From the NCBI GenBank assembly GCA_022968985.1, contig JALJPK010000017.1:1-54903 (forward strand): a stretch of 54,903 nt of DNA, written 5' to 3'. The DNA is from Pseudomonadales bacterium (GTDB lineage: Bacteria > Pseudomonadota > Gammaproteobacteria > Pseudomonadales > Natronospirillaceae). The notes beneath the pieces are model-generated. The model searched no databases and was not told the origin of the DNA. It worked only from the letters and a program-made list of their open reading frames with translations. The position numbers and the translations under genes are program-made. Position 1 is the stretch's first letter. Every line of letters starts with the position of its first letter. This document shows, one piece after another, positions 45,302-54,903 of the stretch.

Positions 45302-46297
45302 CTTCAAAAGTCCTCTTTTATTAATTAATAAAGTTATCATAAGTTTAAGCAAGCAAAAATGTACGATATGCACAAAAGCAAAACCTAAATTAAATCATTA
45401 GGCAATTTGTTGCCTTTTATTGATTCAGTCAACAAGTAAGCAAAATATTAACCAACCATGACTTAATCATTATTAATATTATTTAAGGACAATTATAAAA
45501 TAGAAAAATTTAAGCTAACTATTTGTTTTACATGGGAAAAACTATTAAATTTAACAATAGAAAATATATGAATCATTCACTTAATATCAGTCAACATAAT
45601 TACATGCCAATTACAAATAAAATTAAAAATAGATCACTTCATTTTGATAATTATTAATATATAAATTCAATTAACAACGACTATTACACCTATAACTATT
45701 ATGACAAAAATCCGTTTAATACTTAATAATTAGACTTAAACCCCTATTTCAAAACAGTTTATTCCTACTTGTCACTAACAATTCAATTATGCGACAGGAT
45801 TCACATTTATTGTAAAACCAAAAGTACGACATCCATTTATACAATTTCATCCATGCAGCCTAAGTGTCAAAAAAATAACTATTGATAATTGATGTGTCTG
45901 AATAGAAGTTTATCCAACCTAATTGTTTTTCACTTTAACTGTCTAAAACCTTTTATATTCTTTATTTTGTTATCCACTTGATTCTGGTTATTATTAAAAA
46001 TAACTCCAGGTTACCCATCAACATAAAATCATCAAGTGTTTCAAAGTTTAAAAATAAACTACCTGCTTTAAGATTAACTAATTAATCACCAAATGCATAA
46101 ACAGGTTTTTAGCTGCATAACCCGAAATAATCCGTTTCGCTCGTTTAGTTCAATCACTTATTTTCACTTATCTTTTTTATAACCGATGCGGTAAAATAAC
46201 CTTTCCTAGGATTTTCGCTTAGATCAATATAAACCAAAAATATGTCATTATTGATCTTCGTTCTTATATACAAGTTAAATACAGGTAATCGCAGTAA
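45302..46297. other. Long AT-rich intergenic region between divergent aapJ and PhyH genes
   Basis: Nearly 1 kb with no credible gene on either strand. It must contain promoters for the aap operon and the dioxygenase. No tRNA, riboswitch or strong hairpin was recognised. Unusually long for this window. Confidence 0.4.
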
Positions 46298-47077
46298 ATG
46301 CTTAATGATTTAAATCAATTAAATAACAATTACAAACAGCATGGATATTTTGTTATCAGGAACTATTTCAGTGAGTCTGAAATAGTATCCTTGCGCGAAG
46401 TGGTATTAAATTTTCATGATTCGTGGAAACAAGATAACAAAGAATTCTACGAAGAAGTTGCGTTTAATTCCTCCTTAATTACGGGCAGTGAATATTTAAA
46501 TTCAGCTGATCGTATAAAACTATTTAATTTCATCAGTTCAACTAAAATAATGCAACTGGTAGATTGTGTAATACCCACTGCTGCATTTATGAATACCCAA
46601 TTATTTTTTAACCCTATCAACCCTGAACTTAAAGATTTTTGGCATAGAGATTGTCAGTATGATCATGACATTAATATACAAAAACAAGTTATCAAACAAA
46701 CCCAGGTATTACACTTAAGAGTGCCATTATTTGACGAACCTGGTATGGAATTAGTACCTGGTACACATACACGCTGGGACAATGAAGAAGAATTTAATGT
46801 ACGCCAAGAAATAAAAGGCAAGCTAAGTAATAACAATCTCTCTACGGGAAAAACGATAAAATTAGGCGCTGGTGACATTTTATTATTTTCAGCAGACATG
46901 ATTCACCGAGGAATATACGGTATGGATCGGTTAGCGTTGGATATTTTAGTTTTTGATACAGCAGGGGATTTTGCTGATTATGTCGACGATGATTGTTTAC
47001 CTGAACCAGCAATATTGGATAAAATCAAACATCCCAGATTATTTTTGAATAGTATTAACTTAAAGAAAAACAATTAG
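46298..47077 (+). CDS. Phytanoyl-CoA dioxygenase (PhyH)-family protein
   Basis: A 259-residue Fe(II)/2-oxoglutarate dioxygenase. Metal ligands H116 and D118 in DFWHRDCQYDHD and H203 in FSADMIHRGIYGMDRLALD; R211 would bind 2-oxoglutarate. Members hydroxylate lipids, ectoine or small metabolites; the substrate here is unknown. Divergent from the amino-acid transporter, though 1 kb apart. Confidence 0.88.
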   Translation: MLNDLNQLNNNYKQHGYFVIRNYFSESEIVSLREVVLNFHDSWKQDNKEFYEEVAFNSSLITGSEYLNSADRIKLFNFISSTKIMQLVDCVIPTAAFMNTQLFFNPINPELKDFWHRDCQYDHDINIQKQVIKQTQVLHLRVPLFDEPGMELVPGTHTRWDNEEEFNVRQEIKGKLSNNNLSTGKTIKLGAGDILLFSADMIHRGIYGMDRLALDILVFDTAGDFADYVDDDCLPEPAILDKIKHPRLFLNSINLKKNN

Positions 47078-47143
47078 CTTTTTAAACTATTGAATTTTTA
47101 TCTTTTTCACTCAACTTACTCCTTTAAATTCTAAGTAATAAAA

Positions 47144-47174
47144 GTCAAAGCCGTTAGATCCTTACAGCTTTGAC
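47144..47174 (-). terminator. Terminator of the TPR gene
   Basis: gtcaaagc (47144-47151) pairs with gctttgac (47167-47174); on the minus strand it is followed by ttttatt. It lies 20 nt past the TPR gene stop and may also serve the convergent dioxygenase. Confidence 0.75.
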
Positions 47175-47193
47175 TGTCTATTCACTGTATTAA

Positions 47194-48336
47194 CTATTCA
47201 GCAAAGTGCAGTTTAAATACTTCACTATTAACAAAACCGGCATAACTTGGCTCTGCAATTAAATCACTTTTAAGCACATAATCATCAAATTGTTTATTTA
47301 AAACGATTAATGTTTTAATTGCGTTAACGTAGTCTGCTGACATTATATAATAATCAAGTAATGCAAAATGCGCATACAATAGTTCAGGCTCCAGATCGAT
47401 GGCTTGCTGGGCAAATGTCAATTGATTGCCAAAATCATTTAATAAACCATAGGTAGTGGAAATTAAATGTAGAACATATGCATCTGAGCCTACCGTGTCA
47501 TTTAATAAATGTAAGTTTTTAATGGCAGAATCCAAGTCATCATTCATAAAATGATAATCAATTAACGCCATTGAAAATGAAGGGTCATTAGAAAAGTTTT
47601 CATCAATAAAAGATAAATGTTTTAAATATATATCATCGGATAAATTAATTGTTATTTGAGTACCTAGTCGAGCAATAACCGGTTCCTTTTTAAATTCGAT
47701 GGGTAATTGTAAATAACTTAAATAAGCTTTGTTGTATTGTCCATTTCTATAATTTTTACTCAATGTTAAAAAATTATCAATGATTTTAGAATCAACTTTT
47801 GATATATCAAGAAAACTTTCAAATACATTACGTTTAGGGTCCATAAGTAAAATCGCTTGAGATGCCACATTACTAAGATAATCACCACTATCTAACGTAT
47901 AAAAATCGATAATTTCGTAATTATTATTTTTGCCTTTAGCTAATATCATCTCAATAAATATTACAGCGCTGTCTGGTCCTATTACCCTGTAATTTAAAGA
48001 CTTTCTTCTATCCCTTATTTCGGTTTTTTTGAATTTTATTTGTGCGTCACCATTATAGAATGTTTGTAAGAATATATTATTAATCAATTTATCCTTTTCT
48101 TTTAGGAATATTTTTTTATATTCTTTTTTAGTTCTATCGTTGTAATCTAACTGCTCTATAATTCGATCAGCATAAATATTCATATTAAATAAATTATTAA
48201 ATGAATCTGTATCATTTTCTTGTATTGTCAAAGTGACTTTTTCAATAAAAGCATCTAACTTTTCAGCAGTGCCATAACTAAATACAGGGGTAAATAAAAG
48301 AACGGTTAAGCTAATTATGTTAAGTATTTTTTTCAA
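47194..48336 (-). CDS. Exported protein with C-terminal TPR-like repeats
   Basis: A 380-residue protein starting at TTG 48336, with AAGGCAG upstream. Signal peptide MKKILNIISLTVLLFTPVFS, so periplasmic or secreted. The N-terminal half has no recognised domain. From about 205 it is all-helical with TPR-like pairs (LLNDFGNQLTFAQQAIDLEP, ELLYAHFALLDYYIMSADYV). Function unknown. A 21-nt repeat array lies directly before the start. Confidence 0.75.
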   Translation of the reverse strand: MKKILNIISLTVLLFTPVFSYGTAEKLDAFIEKVTLTIQENDTDSFNNLFNMNIYADRIIEQLDYNDRTKKEYKKIFLKEKDKLINNIFLQTFYNGDAQIKFKKTEIRDRRKSLNYRVIGPDSAVIFIEMILAKGKNNNYEIIDFYTLDSGDYLSNVASQAILLMDPKRNVFESFLDISKVDSKIIDNFLTLSKNYRNGQYNKAYLSYLQLPIEFKKEPVIARLGTQITINLSDDIYLKHLSFIDENFSNDPSFSMALIDYHFMNDDLDSAIKNLHLLNDTVGSDAYVLHLISTTYGLLNDFGNQLTFAQQAIDLEPELLYAHFALLDYYIMSADYVNAIKTLIVLNKQFDDYVLKSDLIAEPSYAGFVNSEVFKLHFAE

Positions 48337-48354
48337 AATTCTGCCTTATAATAG

Positions 48355-48431
48355 GTGAGTTACAATAGTTAAATGATGAGTTACATTAGTTAAATGCTGA
48401 GTTAAAATGGTTAATTAATGAGTTACAGTGG
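48355..48431 (-). repeat. 21-nt tandem repeat upstream of the TPR gene
   Basis: Units gtgagttacaatagttaaat, gatgagttacattagttaaa plus t, gctgagttaaaatggttaat plus t, and aatgagttacagtgg follow each other at 20-21 nt spacing, from 19 bases before the TTG start. Confidence 0.75.
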
Positions 48432-49049
48432 CGTTTTTTGAGGATAATATACATTATTCATTTAGAATTTTGTTGGTTAATACAATTAATGCAGTTTAAA
48501 TAGTCAACATAGTGATATAAGACTGACCAGAGGATTATTGATAATAAAGTAATTTAGCTGTATTTATTTATGCTTAGTTGTAATAAATTTTATATAAACC
48601 ACATACATTTCATTAATTCTATTATTCTGATGTATTTAACACCCTTTAAAGCACAGTATTATTTTTAGACTGTAATATTCACTTAGAACATAGATAAACC
48701 AATCATCCCAGCGATTTTAATCTTATTTTATTTAAATAACACAGATCCATTTTTATACATAAACAGCCTAATCAATATCAACATATTTAATAAAAACTAA
48801 AAATAAAAATAGACATTTTTTATTAAAGCCTATAGTATTTATTTCATATTGAAAAAGTTTAAAGCTTAGACCGTTCACACCGTCGTTGTGTGACCCTCGC
48901 CAAATGTCAGCCTCTCTTGTTCAATTACAATTTATTCAGACTATATCTGCAAACAAGATTACTCTTCTCAAGTAATGTGCATTATTAATTTATAATAATC
49001 GAAGTCCGAATAACATTTACTTAAAAATATTAAAGAGTCAAAAATACTA
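48432..49049. other. Intergenic, no gene seen
   Basis: About 620 AT-rich bases. A small hairpin at cacaccgtcgttgtgtg (about 48877-48893) is the only structure noted. Confidence 0.35.
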
Positions 49050-49232
49050 TTGAAAAATAATAACTTAACAATCTATGTACAATCATTAACAAGTTACAAA
49101 CTCGGCTGCATCCTACGCCCTGCATTAGATAATAAAACATCTATATCAACTGATTTACTTAATTCAATTACAACTGAATTAAAAGCGCGTAATAATTACG
49201 ACGGTGAATTAAGTAGACGTTTACCTCACTAA
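49050..49232 (+). CDS. Possible small protein (60 residues)
   Basis: A short frame starting at TTG, MKNNNLTIYVQSLTSYKLGC onward, polar and without membrane segment. Codon use looks compatible with coding, but no Shine-Dalgarno or family was recognised. It may be spurious. Confidence 0.3.
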   Translation: MKNNNLTIYVQSLTSYKLGCILRPALDNKTSISTDLLNSITTELKARNNYDGELSRRLPH

Positions 49233-49442
49233 TTCTATTTGTAATCTCCAAGTTTTGTAGCTATTTTAACGCTGTCAAAACTAAATTTCAGCACAATATT
49301 AAAGCGATGGATTTTTTATAGACTGAAGTTTTTACCCATTATTTTTTTGATAAGGATCTGCCATGTTTAAAATATCGATATTAACGTTATTTTAAACATG
49401 GTTATCAATTAAAAAGATACTTTTTAGATAGGTTTAAAATAA

Positions 49443-49733
49443 TTATTTTTTAGACCTATTGTTAATTTGATATTTAAGGTAACAACTCATTACCACCAAT
49501 ATCATTAATATCAAATTAATCACAGTAGCCATCAAACTTGTTACTAATAATTTACTACAAACATCAACACACAATGCCGTTGGTGCTAATAACACCCCCA
49601 ATACAGCAAATATAATTAAAACAATATAAATAGGTTTCGCCTTAAACCAATTAGATTTATGCAGCACCACGTTCAACATTATCACCATACATAATGGGAT
49701 AATAAACCAGACAAGTTTCTCAGCAATCATCAT
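49443..49733 (-). CDS. Small membrane protein
   Basis: A 96-residue protein with three hydrophobic segments (about 8-26, 34-55, 62-86) and a basic C-terminus (NNRSKK). Family not recognised. A (TTCAA)8 tract lies 27 nt before the start, in the promoter or leader. Confidence 0.6.
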   Translation of the reverse strand: MMIAEKLVWFIIPLCMVIMLNVVLHKSNWFKAKPIYIVLIIFAVLGVLLAPTALCVDVCSKLLVTSLMATVINLILMILVVMSCYLKYQINNRSKK

Positions 49734-49759
49734 TATATAAGATCCGTATTTATCGCCAG

Positions 49760-49799
49760 TTCAATTCAATTCAATTCAATTCAATTCAATTCAATTCAA
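49760..49799. repeat. Pentanucleotide repeat (TTCAA)8
   Basis: Eight perfect TTCAA units. It lies between the exonuclease stop (49833) and the start of the small membrane protein (49733), where changes in copy number would alter promoter or leader spacing. Confidence 0.95.
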
Positions 49800-49832
49800 A
49801 ACACAATAAGCCAGACACTCTCTTGCCAAAAA

Positions 49833-50423
49833 TCATTCTATACAATCTGTTTTTATCGCCAGCTCAATACACATTGCACAATGAGCATCATTAGCGGCAT
49901 ATAAAATTTGATTCTGTTTAAGTGGGTATGTACCCCAGTTTGATTTTTGTGCACCTTTACCTAAACGCTGTTTAAGCACCATTGCTACTGCTGCTCTTGC
50001 ACCTATTGTTCGTTTGTCTTTAGCGATGTGTTTTAATTTTACTGCTAAATCCTCAGTATTATTAATTTCAATATCGAGTTTATTACGTAGTTCTTTATTA
50101 TCACCATTTAAGCCAAACCCTACCTTTTTAATATTGGGATTATTTAATATTGTCCTAGCTGCTGACAATGCACTTTCAAATCGGGTGGGGAACAAATAGC
50201 CTTTATTTTGAGTAGCAAGTTGAATTAACGTAGGACCAGGACATACTTGGCCTTTACGAAATATAGGTTTAGTTTCGGTATCAAACCCTAGACAGGTTTC
50301 ATTTTTTAATTCGTTTATTACAAGTTTTGCATCGATTTCATTTTCAATGATAACAATGTCATTAAACGACAGCCCCACATACAAAGGTAATTCTCTTATT
50401 TCGTCTTTAGTTGGGCGTTTCAT
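49833..50423 (-). CDS. DEDDy 3'-5' exonuclease domain protein (RNase D/WRN-like)
   Basis: A 196-residue protein consisting of one DEDDy exonuclease domain: D48 and E50 in CLGFDTETKP, D108 in GLNGDNKEL, Y175 and D179 in ILYAANDAHC. Two metal ions would drive hydrolysis of DNA or RNA from the 3' end. No HRDC domain, so shorter than RNase D. AGAGAGA precedes the ATG. Confidence 0.88.
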   Translation of the reverse strand: MKRPTKDEIRELPLYVGLSFNDIVIIENEIDAKLVINELKNETCLGFDTETKPIFRKGQVCPGPTLIQLATQNKGYLFPTRFESALSAARTILNNPNIKKVGFGLNGDNKELRNKLDIEINNTEDLAVKLKHIAKDKRTIGARAAVAMVLKQRLGKGAQKSNWGTYPLKQNQILYAANDAHCAMCIELAIKTDCIE

Positions 50424-50682
50424 TTTTTCTCTCTTTAATTAAATCACTATTATCTAATTACAAACTGGTTAATAATTTTAAACCTACCTATCAGGCTCTT
50501 TTAAGTATTAAACACATCTATTGTTCAGTTTGTGTTGTTTTTATATCAATACAAAATTATTTAGAATGGCTCTATAGTGAATATTACTACTCAGAATTGA
50601 ATACCCAGTATACACAGCTATCTATTCTATAATTTTTAATATCATTTATATTATCTTCATCATTCATAAAAGAGATTAAAAA

Positions 50683-51159
50683 ATGAACATTATTATTTCA
50701 TTACTTTGTATTGTGTTTTTTACAAGCTGCTCTGTTATTAAACCAAAACCTATTATTACTGAATATAAAATTGAAAAACCCGTTGCAGAAGTTTGGTCTA
50801 AATTAATGGATTTTGAAAAATACCCAACTTGGAACCCTTTTATTCAACACATTGAAGGCAACGCAATAGTAGGCGAAACATTAAAAGTTAAAATTGGTTT
50901 AGGTGATAAACCAATGAATTTTAAACCTACGGTTTTAAAAGTGGATAAAGAATCTGAATTTCGCTGGAAAGGTAAAGTGTTATTTAGAGGTTTATTTGAT
51001 GGTGAACATTATTTTAAATTAACTCAACTTGATGATGGCTCTACGTTATTAGAACAAGGAGAACATTTTTCAGGTTTATTCTCTGGTTTACTTTTATTAT
51101 TTATTCGAAAATCAACAATTGAAGGGTTTAATAGTATGAACCAGTCTATTGCTCAATAA
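50683..51159 (+). CDS. SRPBCC-fold lipoprotein
   Basis: A 158-residue protein with a lipoprotein signal peptide (lipobox FFTSC, Cys16). The SRPBCC/polyketide cyclase-like fold begins at EKPVAEVWSKLMDFEKYPTW, followed by NPFIQHIEG. Such folds bind hydrophobic ligands. The closest typical members are cytoplasmic, so a lipidated form is a little unusual. Ligand unknown. Confidence 0.82.
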   Translation: MNIIISLLCIVFFTSCSVIKPKPIITEYKIEKPVAEVWSKLMDFEKYPTWNPFIQHIEGNAIVGETLKVKIGLGDKPMNFKPTVLKVDKESEFRWKGKVLFRGLFDGEHYFKLTQLDDGSTLLEQGEHFSGLFSGLLLLFIRKSTIEGFNSMNQSIAQ

Positions 51160-51584
51160 TACATCTAGGTTTGTCGTCTGTTTTTATCTAACTTGAATAT
51201 TGTACGATTGAATGCATGAAATTAGTGAATACTTTTAAGCTGCCGACCTTATAACAACACTGATTTAGAGCATCGTTTTTTATTTTATACATAAATGAAA
51301 TTAAGTGTGAGTAAATATCATTCTCAAACGTCTTATTATTGTAAATATGACTTACAAAGCTAATTTGTTATCGAACTACGTTTATTAACTCATTTATACC
51401 TACTTAATTTATGAAGAGCTACAAGATGACAGCTATACATTAACTTAAAATCATATATAGACGCATAACAAACCAAATACAAAAATGAGACACTCATCAC
51501 AATAAAACACCAAAACTGTGATTCATACCTCAAAATAGTTGCCGATATAAATAACTGCACTATACTGGCCCCTGGATTAGCTTA
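51160..51584. other. Intergenic, no gene seen
   Basis: AT-rich region ahead of the large lipoprotein; it should contain that gene's promoter. No ORF recognised. Confidence 0.35.
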
Positions 51585-51603
51585 GAGCACTTTTTTAGTG
51601 CTC
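51585..51603 (+). promoter_or_regulatory. Leader hairpin before the large lipoprotein
   Basis: gagcact (51585-51591) pairs with agtgctc (51597-51603) around five T. It lies 22 nt before the small leader ORF. Confidence 0.5.
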
Positions 51604-51625
51604 CTTTGCACTAAAAGGAATTTAT

Positions 51626-51691
51626 ATGGACTTCATTACCACTTATTTTCTCGGCTTTTCAAACAAATCCCCCAATGTTTCCATATTATGA
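51626..51691 (+). CDS. Possible 21-residue leader peptide
   Basis: ATG at 51626 has AAGGA six bases upstream and reads MDFITTYFLGFSNKSPNVSI then L and a stop. It ends 50 nt before the large lipoprotein start. It is too short for family assignment. The good ribosome-binding site and hairpin in front suggest a translated leader controlling the next gene. Confidence 0.4.
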   Translation: MDFITTYFLGFSNKSPNVSIL

Positions 51692-51741
51692 ATTAATGGT
51701 GGCACAAGGAAAATTCAACATTCTTTTTTGAGAAAATTTTA

Positions 51742-54700
51742 ATGACAAATAACAATCAATTTAATCTAGGAAAATTGTCAGCAGCGATACTATTAGCTTC
51801 TGGCCTTGCCCTTTCAAGTTGCTCTAACTCCGACGATAGCGCTGAATCAACGGATACGAGTACTGAAACTACTGTAGACACTACTGCTGCACCTATTATT
51901 AGTACAAACACTACTGATGGAACATTCTCTACAATAAACAACCCAGTAGGAAGTGTGAGCGGATTAGTACAAGATACTAACGGTAATCCTATTGCAGACG
52001 CTACTATTTATATTGGCAACCAAACCACCACAACAAATGCCGGTGGTTTGTATTATTTTGAAGATGTTAAAGTTGCTAACTCTGCCCAATACGAAGATGG
52101 CCCTTACAGCCAAAATGAATTAACAGTTAGCATTGTGCCACCTGCTGGTTATTTAGGTGCAACTGTCACAGTTAATCCACAAGCTCAAATTACTGGCGGT
52201 AATGCAGGTATATTTGACGAAGTGATTGGTTCTTCTGACTCTAATACAGTATTTATTGATGGTTTTGTTGCCGAAGCTGGCGCAGCTGTATTACCAGCTT
52301 TAACAGCTGAAGCAAGCGGTACATTACGCAATAGCACTAGTTACGAAGCCCTTGCTGATGTAGTACTTACATTAGATCTATTAGATGTTGGTTATGACAA
52401 CAATGCTCAAGAGCAAAGCATCGGAGACGTTGGTGTTACTTATGCAACTTCAAGTTTTACAGCGACAACTGATGCGGCAGGTAACTTCACGTTTATTGGT
52501 TTACCCGCTGATGCGCAGTTCACTATTAATGCATCTAACTTCGACATTACTACTGAAATTAATACTTCGAACGAACACGGAGCTAATGGCGTAGAAGTTT
52601 TAGCAACACCGTTTGAATCTACAGATACTGTAAAACCATATATTACTAATGTTGTCGAAGTAAGTTACCTAGGCGCTACACGTGGTTTATTAGACGACGA
52701 TTTCAGCACGGTATTAACAATCGAATTTTCTGAAACTATTGATGCAACATTAGTTGATCAAAGCAACTCAGTTGTTATTCGTGATGTTGACTCTAATAGT
52801 TATGTTGTCAACACAGCGGCAGTAGTAGGTAATACATTAACAATCACATTAGATACTGCGATACCAGTAGGCAATATGGTTGACGTTTGGTTATTAACAG
52901 ACGATTTCAGAGATACTGCTGGTAATGTTATTACTGTAAGTGAAGATATCGTTTTTGATAGCAGTGATTCAACTTCTACTAAATCACAACATGTGAAGTT
53001 ACAATTACAAACTTTTGAAGAAGCAAACCAAAACGCAACTTCACCGACACAGATTCAATTAACTGCAGATACCACTGGAATGAACCAACTTGAAGTGATT
53101 CAAGATGGTTTTAACGCTAGTAACCTAGCATATATTACGTTCTTAGATGTAGCTGATAACATAGATGGTATTCAACAGTTAAACTCACCTGAAGCAAGTG
53201 CTCGTCTTTCTAACTTATTAGAAGAAATAGCAGATACAATCAACGCATCAGGTGTTACTGATGTTGATACAAATTATGCATTAGTAAGTTTCGCAACAAC
53301 AAACGCTTCGTACTACACATTAAGCATTTCTGATGAAGACTCTGATTACTCTATTATTGAAGGCGCTAGTCAAGAAGAAGGTGCAATTGTTGCTGATGAT
53401 GGCGCAGTAACAATTACAGTTTTATTAGATGACGTTATGTCTGGTGACACAGTAACAGTTACACCGTTTGATGATTTTGGTTATGCAGGCACAGAAAACA
53501 TAATCACATTAGTGGATAACGTTGCTCCTACTACAATCTTACAAAACTCATACGGTATGGGCAAAGAAGAAACCGGTAGTGTAACATCAACTCAATACGG
53601 TAATGGTGGTGAACAAGCGGATATCGCAAGTGTTAATCCAGGTATTCCTTACTTAGATTTAACTCCACGTTTATTAACTAATGTAGATGGTACTTCTAAT
53701 GGTCCTACAGACGATTGGAACGATGTACGTTCGTTTAATGCATTATATGCAAACAATGCTGTTAATTCAGCTTCATCTAATAATACAGCACCTATGGGTG
53801 AACAGTTTATTAATGAAACAACCAAAGCATATGATGCAACTGCATTTGCTGCCTATGTAACAAACACCGATTTCAGTCGCACTATCGCGGTTGCATTCTC
53901 TGAAGATGTTGCAAAAGTAGAAGGCACTGATCCTGTATTTACTGCAGTGGGTACCGCTCAAGCGCCGACTAATTTTGTTGTAAATAATAACGTAACAACT
54001 ACTGACGACAGTGATTATAATTATAATGCCGATTTAATTAACTTCGATATAGCAAATATTTATAACTTTGCATTACAAGAATCTGGATCAGTTTTAGATT
54101 TTACTGGTGCTATTCAAGATTTAGCAAATAACATTGCTAGTGAAACAGTAGTTGGCAACATAACCCTTACTGACAATGCTAAAGTTGTATTTCGCGATAT
54201 GATTCCAGCATTGGTGACAAGTGCAGTTTACGACGGCCGTACATTTACTGTTAAGTTTGATAAAGCAATTGATACTGAAGCATTATTGGATGTATCTATT
54301 TATTTAAGTTCAACTCAAATTACTTTTGACGATACTAATTTATTCACTTGGGATGCAACTACAAATACTTTAGTAGCAAATCTAGATGATTATTCAATTA
54401 TTACTTCAAGTGTATTTAATCTTGCAAAATTTGACGATGTAACACCTGATTTAGATGTTAGTGTTGCTAGTGATAGTATTCAATATGCTCACGCATATTT
54501 AGACTTCACTGAAATAGCGAATATTAATGGCGCAACTTGGGATGATTATTATACATTTGGCGAAGGTCATTTCGATATTCCTACATTTGCTGCTACTAAC
54601 GTAATTAAAGATTTTTCTGAAACTGTAACTAACTCAGCACTTGGTGGTTCAACCATCACAGTTACTTATGAATTCAGTCATGAAATCTCTCTTATTGACA

Positions 54701-54903
54701 ATGTGTTAAATTCAAATGAAATTGCAGCTATGTTTACTTGGAGTGGTGGTACAGTACTTCCTGATGGCAATACTTTAGTCATTACAGAACTTGTAAACGG
54801 TGGATCTCGTTTAGCCTTTACTCTAGAACTTTCTACATCTTCAACAGCATTAGACACATTAGATGCTAGTTTTAGTAGAGTATCTAAGTATGATGGTTTA
54901 ACT
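51742..54903 (+). CDS. Very large Ig-like repeat lipoprotein, partial at right edge
   Basis: Open for 1054 residues to the window edge. Lipoprotein signal ending at lipobox LALSSC (Cys27), an acidic Ser/Thr linker, a carboxypeptidase regulatory-like domain (about 70-100: GSVSGLVQDTNGNPIADATI), a second such segment (about 195-290), then several Ig-like domains of the SbsA/Big type, for example LTIEFSETIDATLVDQSNSV and ITVTYEFSHEISLIDNVLNS. The sequence is Asp/Asn/Thr-rich and poor in Lys, typical of exported calcium-binding proteins. Likely an outer-membrane-anchored surface protein or adhesin. A short leader ORF and a hairpin lie in front. Confidence 0.85.
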   Translation, partial: MTNNNQFNLGKLSAAILLASGLALSSCSNSDDSAESTDTSTETTVDTTAAPIISTNTTDGTFSTINNPVGSVSGLVQDTNGNPIADATIYIGNQTTTTNAGGLYYFEDVKVANSAQYEDGPYSQNELTVSIVPPAGYLGATVTVNPQAQITGGNAGIFDEVIGSSDSNTVFIDGFVAEAGAAVLPALTAEASGTLRNSTSYEALADVVLTLDLLDVGYDNNAQEQSIGDVGVTYATSSFTATTDAAGNFTFIGLPADAQFTINASNFDITTEINTSNEHGANGVEVLATPFESTDTVKPYITNVVEVSYLGATRGLLDDDFSTVLTIEFSETIDATLVDQSNSVVIRDVDSNSYVVNTAAVVGNTLTITLDTAIPVGNMVDVWLLTDDFRDTAGNVITVSEDIVFDSSDSTSTKSQHVKLQLQTFEEANQNATSPTQIQLTADTTGMNQLEVIQDGFNASNLAYITFLDVADNIDGIQQLNSPEASARLSNLLEEIADTINASGVTDVDTNYALVSFATTNASYYTLSISDEDSDYSIIEGASQEEGAIVADDGAVTITVLLDDVMSGDTVTVTPFDDFGYAGTENIITLVDNVAPTTILQNSYGMGKEETGSVTSTQYGNGGEQADIASVNPGIPYLDLTPRLLTNVDGTSNGPTDDWNDVRSFNALYANNAVNSASSNNTAPMGEQFINETTKAYDATAFAAYVTNTDFSRTIAVAFSEDVAKVEGTDPVFTAVGTAQAPTNFVVNNNVTTTDDSDYNYNADLINFDIANIYNFALQESGSVLDFTGAIQDLANNIASETVVGNITLTDNAKVVFRDMIPALVTSAVYDGRTFTVKFDKAIDTEALLDVSIYLSSTQITFDDTNLFTWDATTNTLVANLDDYSIITSSVFNLAKFDDVTPDLDVSVASDSIQYAHAYLDFTEIANINGATWDDYYTFGEGHFDIPTFAATNVIKDFSETVTNSALGGSTITVTYEFSHEISLIDNVLNSNEIAAMFTWSGGTVLPDGNTLVITELVNGGSRLAFTLELSTSSTALDTLDASFSRVSKYDGLT

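Noticed and set aside
45302-46297. Search for a riboswitch, small RNA or tRNA in the long gap between aapJ and the dioxygenase
   Set aside because: No cloverleaf, conserved riboswitch core or terminator-like hairpin could be recognised by eye.
52385-52594. A Leu-rich 69-residue frame inside the large lipoprotein
   Set aside because: It is an out-of-frame shadow of a long intact reading frame with a lipobox signal and Ig-like domains.

Overview
The window is AT-rich and densely coding. It carries Gram-negative hallmarks: lipobox signal peptides, an RND/HlyD pair, a PilX-like protein and an aap-type amino-acid ABC transporter. The gene set (ExoP-like GH3 proteins, MYG1, QmcA/NfeD, glutathionyl-hydroquinone reductase, large cadherin-free Ig-type lipoproteins) suggests a marine gammaproteobacterium, probably Alteromonadales. 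That placement is inference; there is no rRNA or tRNA in the window to confirm it.

Layout. 1-1 kb: edge of an IS4-family element. 1.4-3.1 kb: isochorismatase-like hydrolase divergent from a WYL regulator. 3.2-7.9 kb (minus): cluster A, a short membrane-anchored GH3-like protein, an unknown small protein, MalF/MalG-type permeases and an acyltransferase. 8.4-11.6 kb (minus): radical SAM protein resembling the Tes/MJ0619 family, coupled to an Lgt paralogue and two small membrane paralogues plus a dead third copy. 11.9-15.3 kb: 112-bp tandem repeats and a 1004-residue lipoprotein ending in a sugar-type solute-binding domain. 15.5-20.8 kb: hairpin repeats, a LysR regulator whose start region exists in three copies, a questin-oxidase-family protein, and a double-CDGSH/glutamate-synthase fusion. 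21.2-24.1 kb: SnoaL-like lipoprotein and a LytS/LytTR two-component pair. 24.5-26.6 kb: glutathionyl-hydroquinone reductase divergent from a second LysR gene whose start region is also duplicated. 26.7-35 kb (minus): cluster B, a tight operon HlyD - RND - GH3 - MalF - MalG. 35.6-45.3 kb (minus): MYG1, SPFH/NfeD pair, PilX-like protein, aapJQMP. 46.3-54.9 kb: PhyH dioxygenase, TPR protein, small membrane protein, DEDDy exonuclease, SRPBCC lipoprotein, and a very large Ig-like lipoprotein running off the right edge.

The best candidate for something undescribed is cluster B. Five translationally coupled genes join a GH3 protein whose catalytic residues all appear replaced, an RND protein lacking the proton-relay residues, an adaptor, and intact-looking sugar-type permeases with no ATPase. 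Cluster A repeats the GH3-MalF-MalG theme, and the solute-binding lipoprotein may serve one or both. All reading frames are intact despite the loss of catalytic motifs, which argues for a repurposed function rather than decay.

A second theme is local tandem duplication of regulator promoter/start regions (both LysR genes, the WYL gene, the LytS tail). A third is an apparent 27-residue in-frame loss of the Q-loop in AapP. All family assignments are from reading the sequence; no database search was run.
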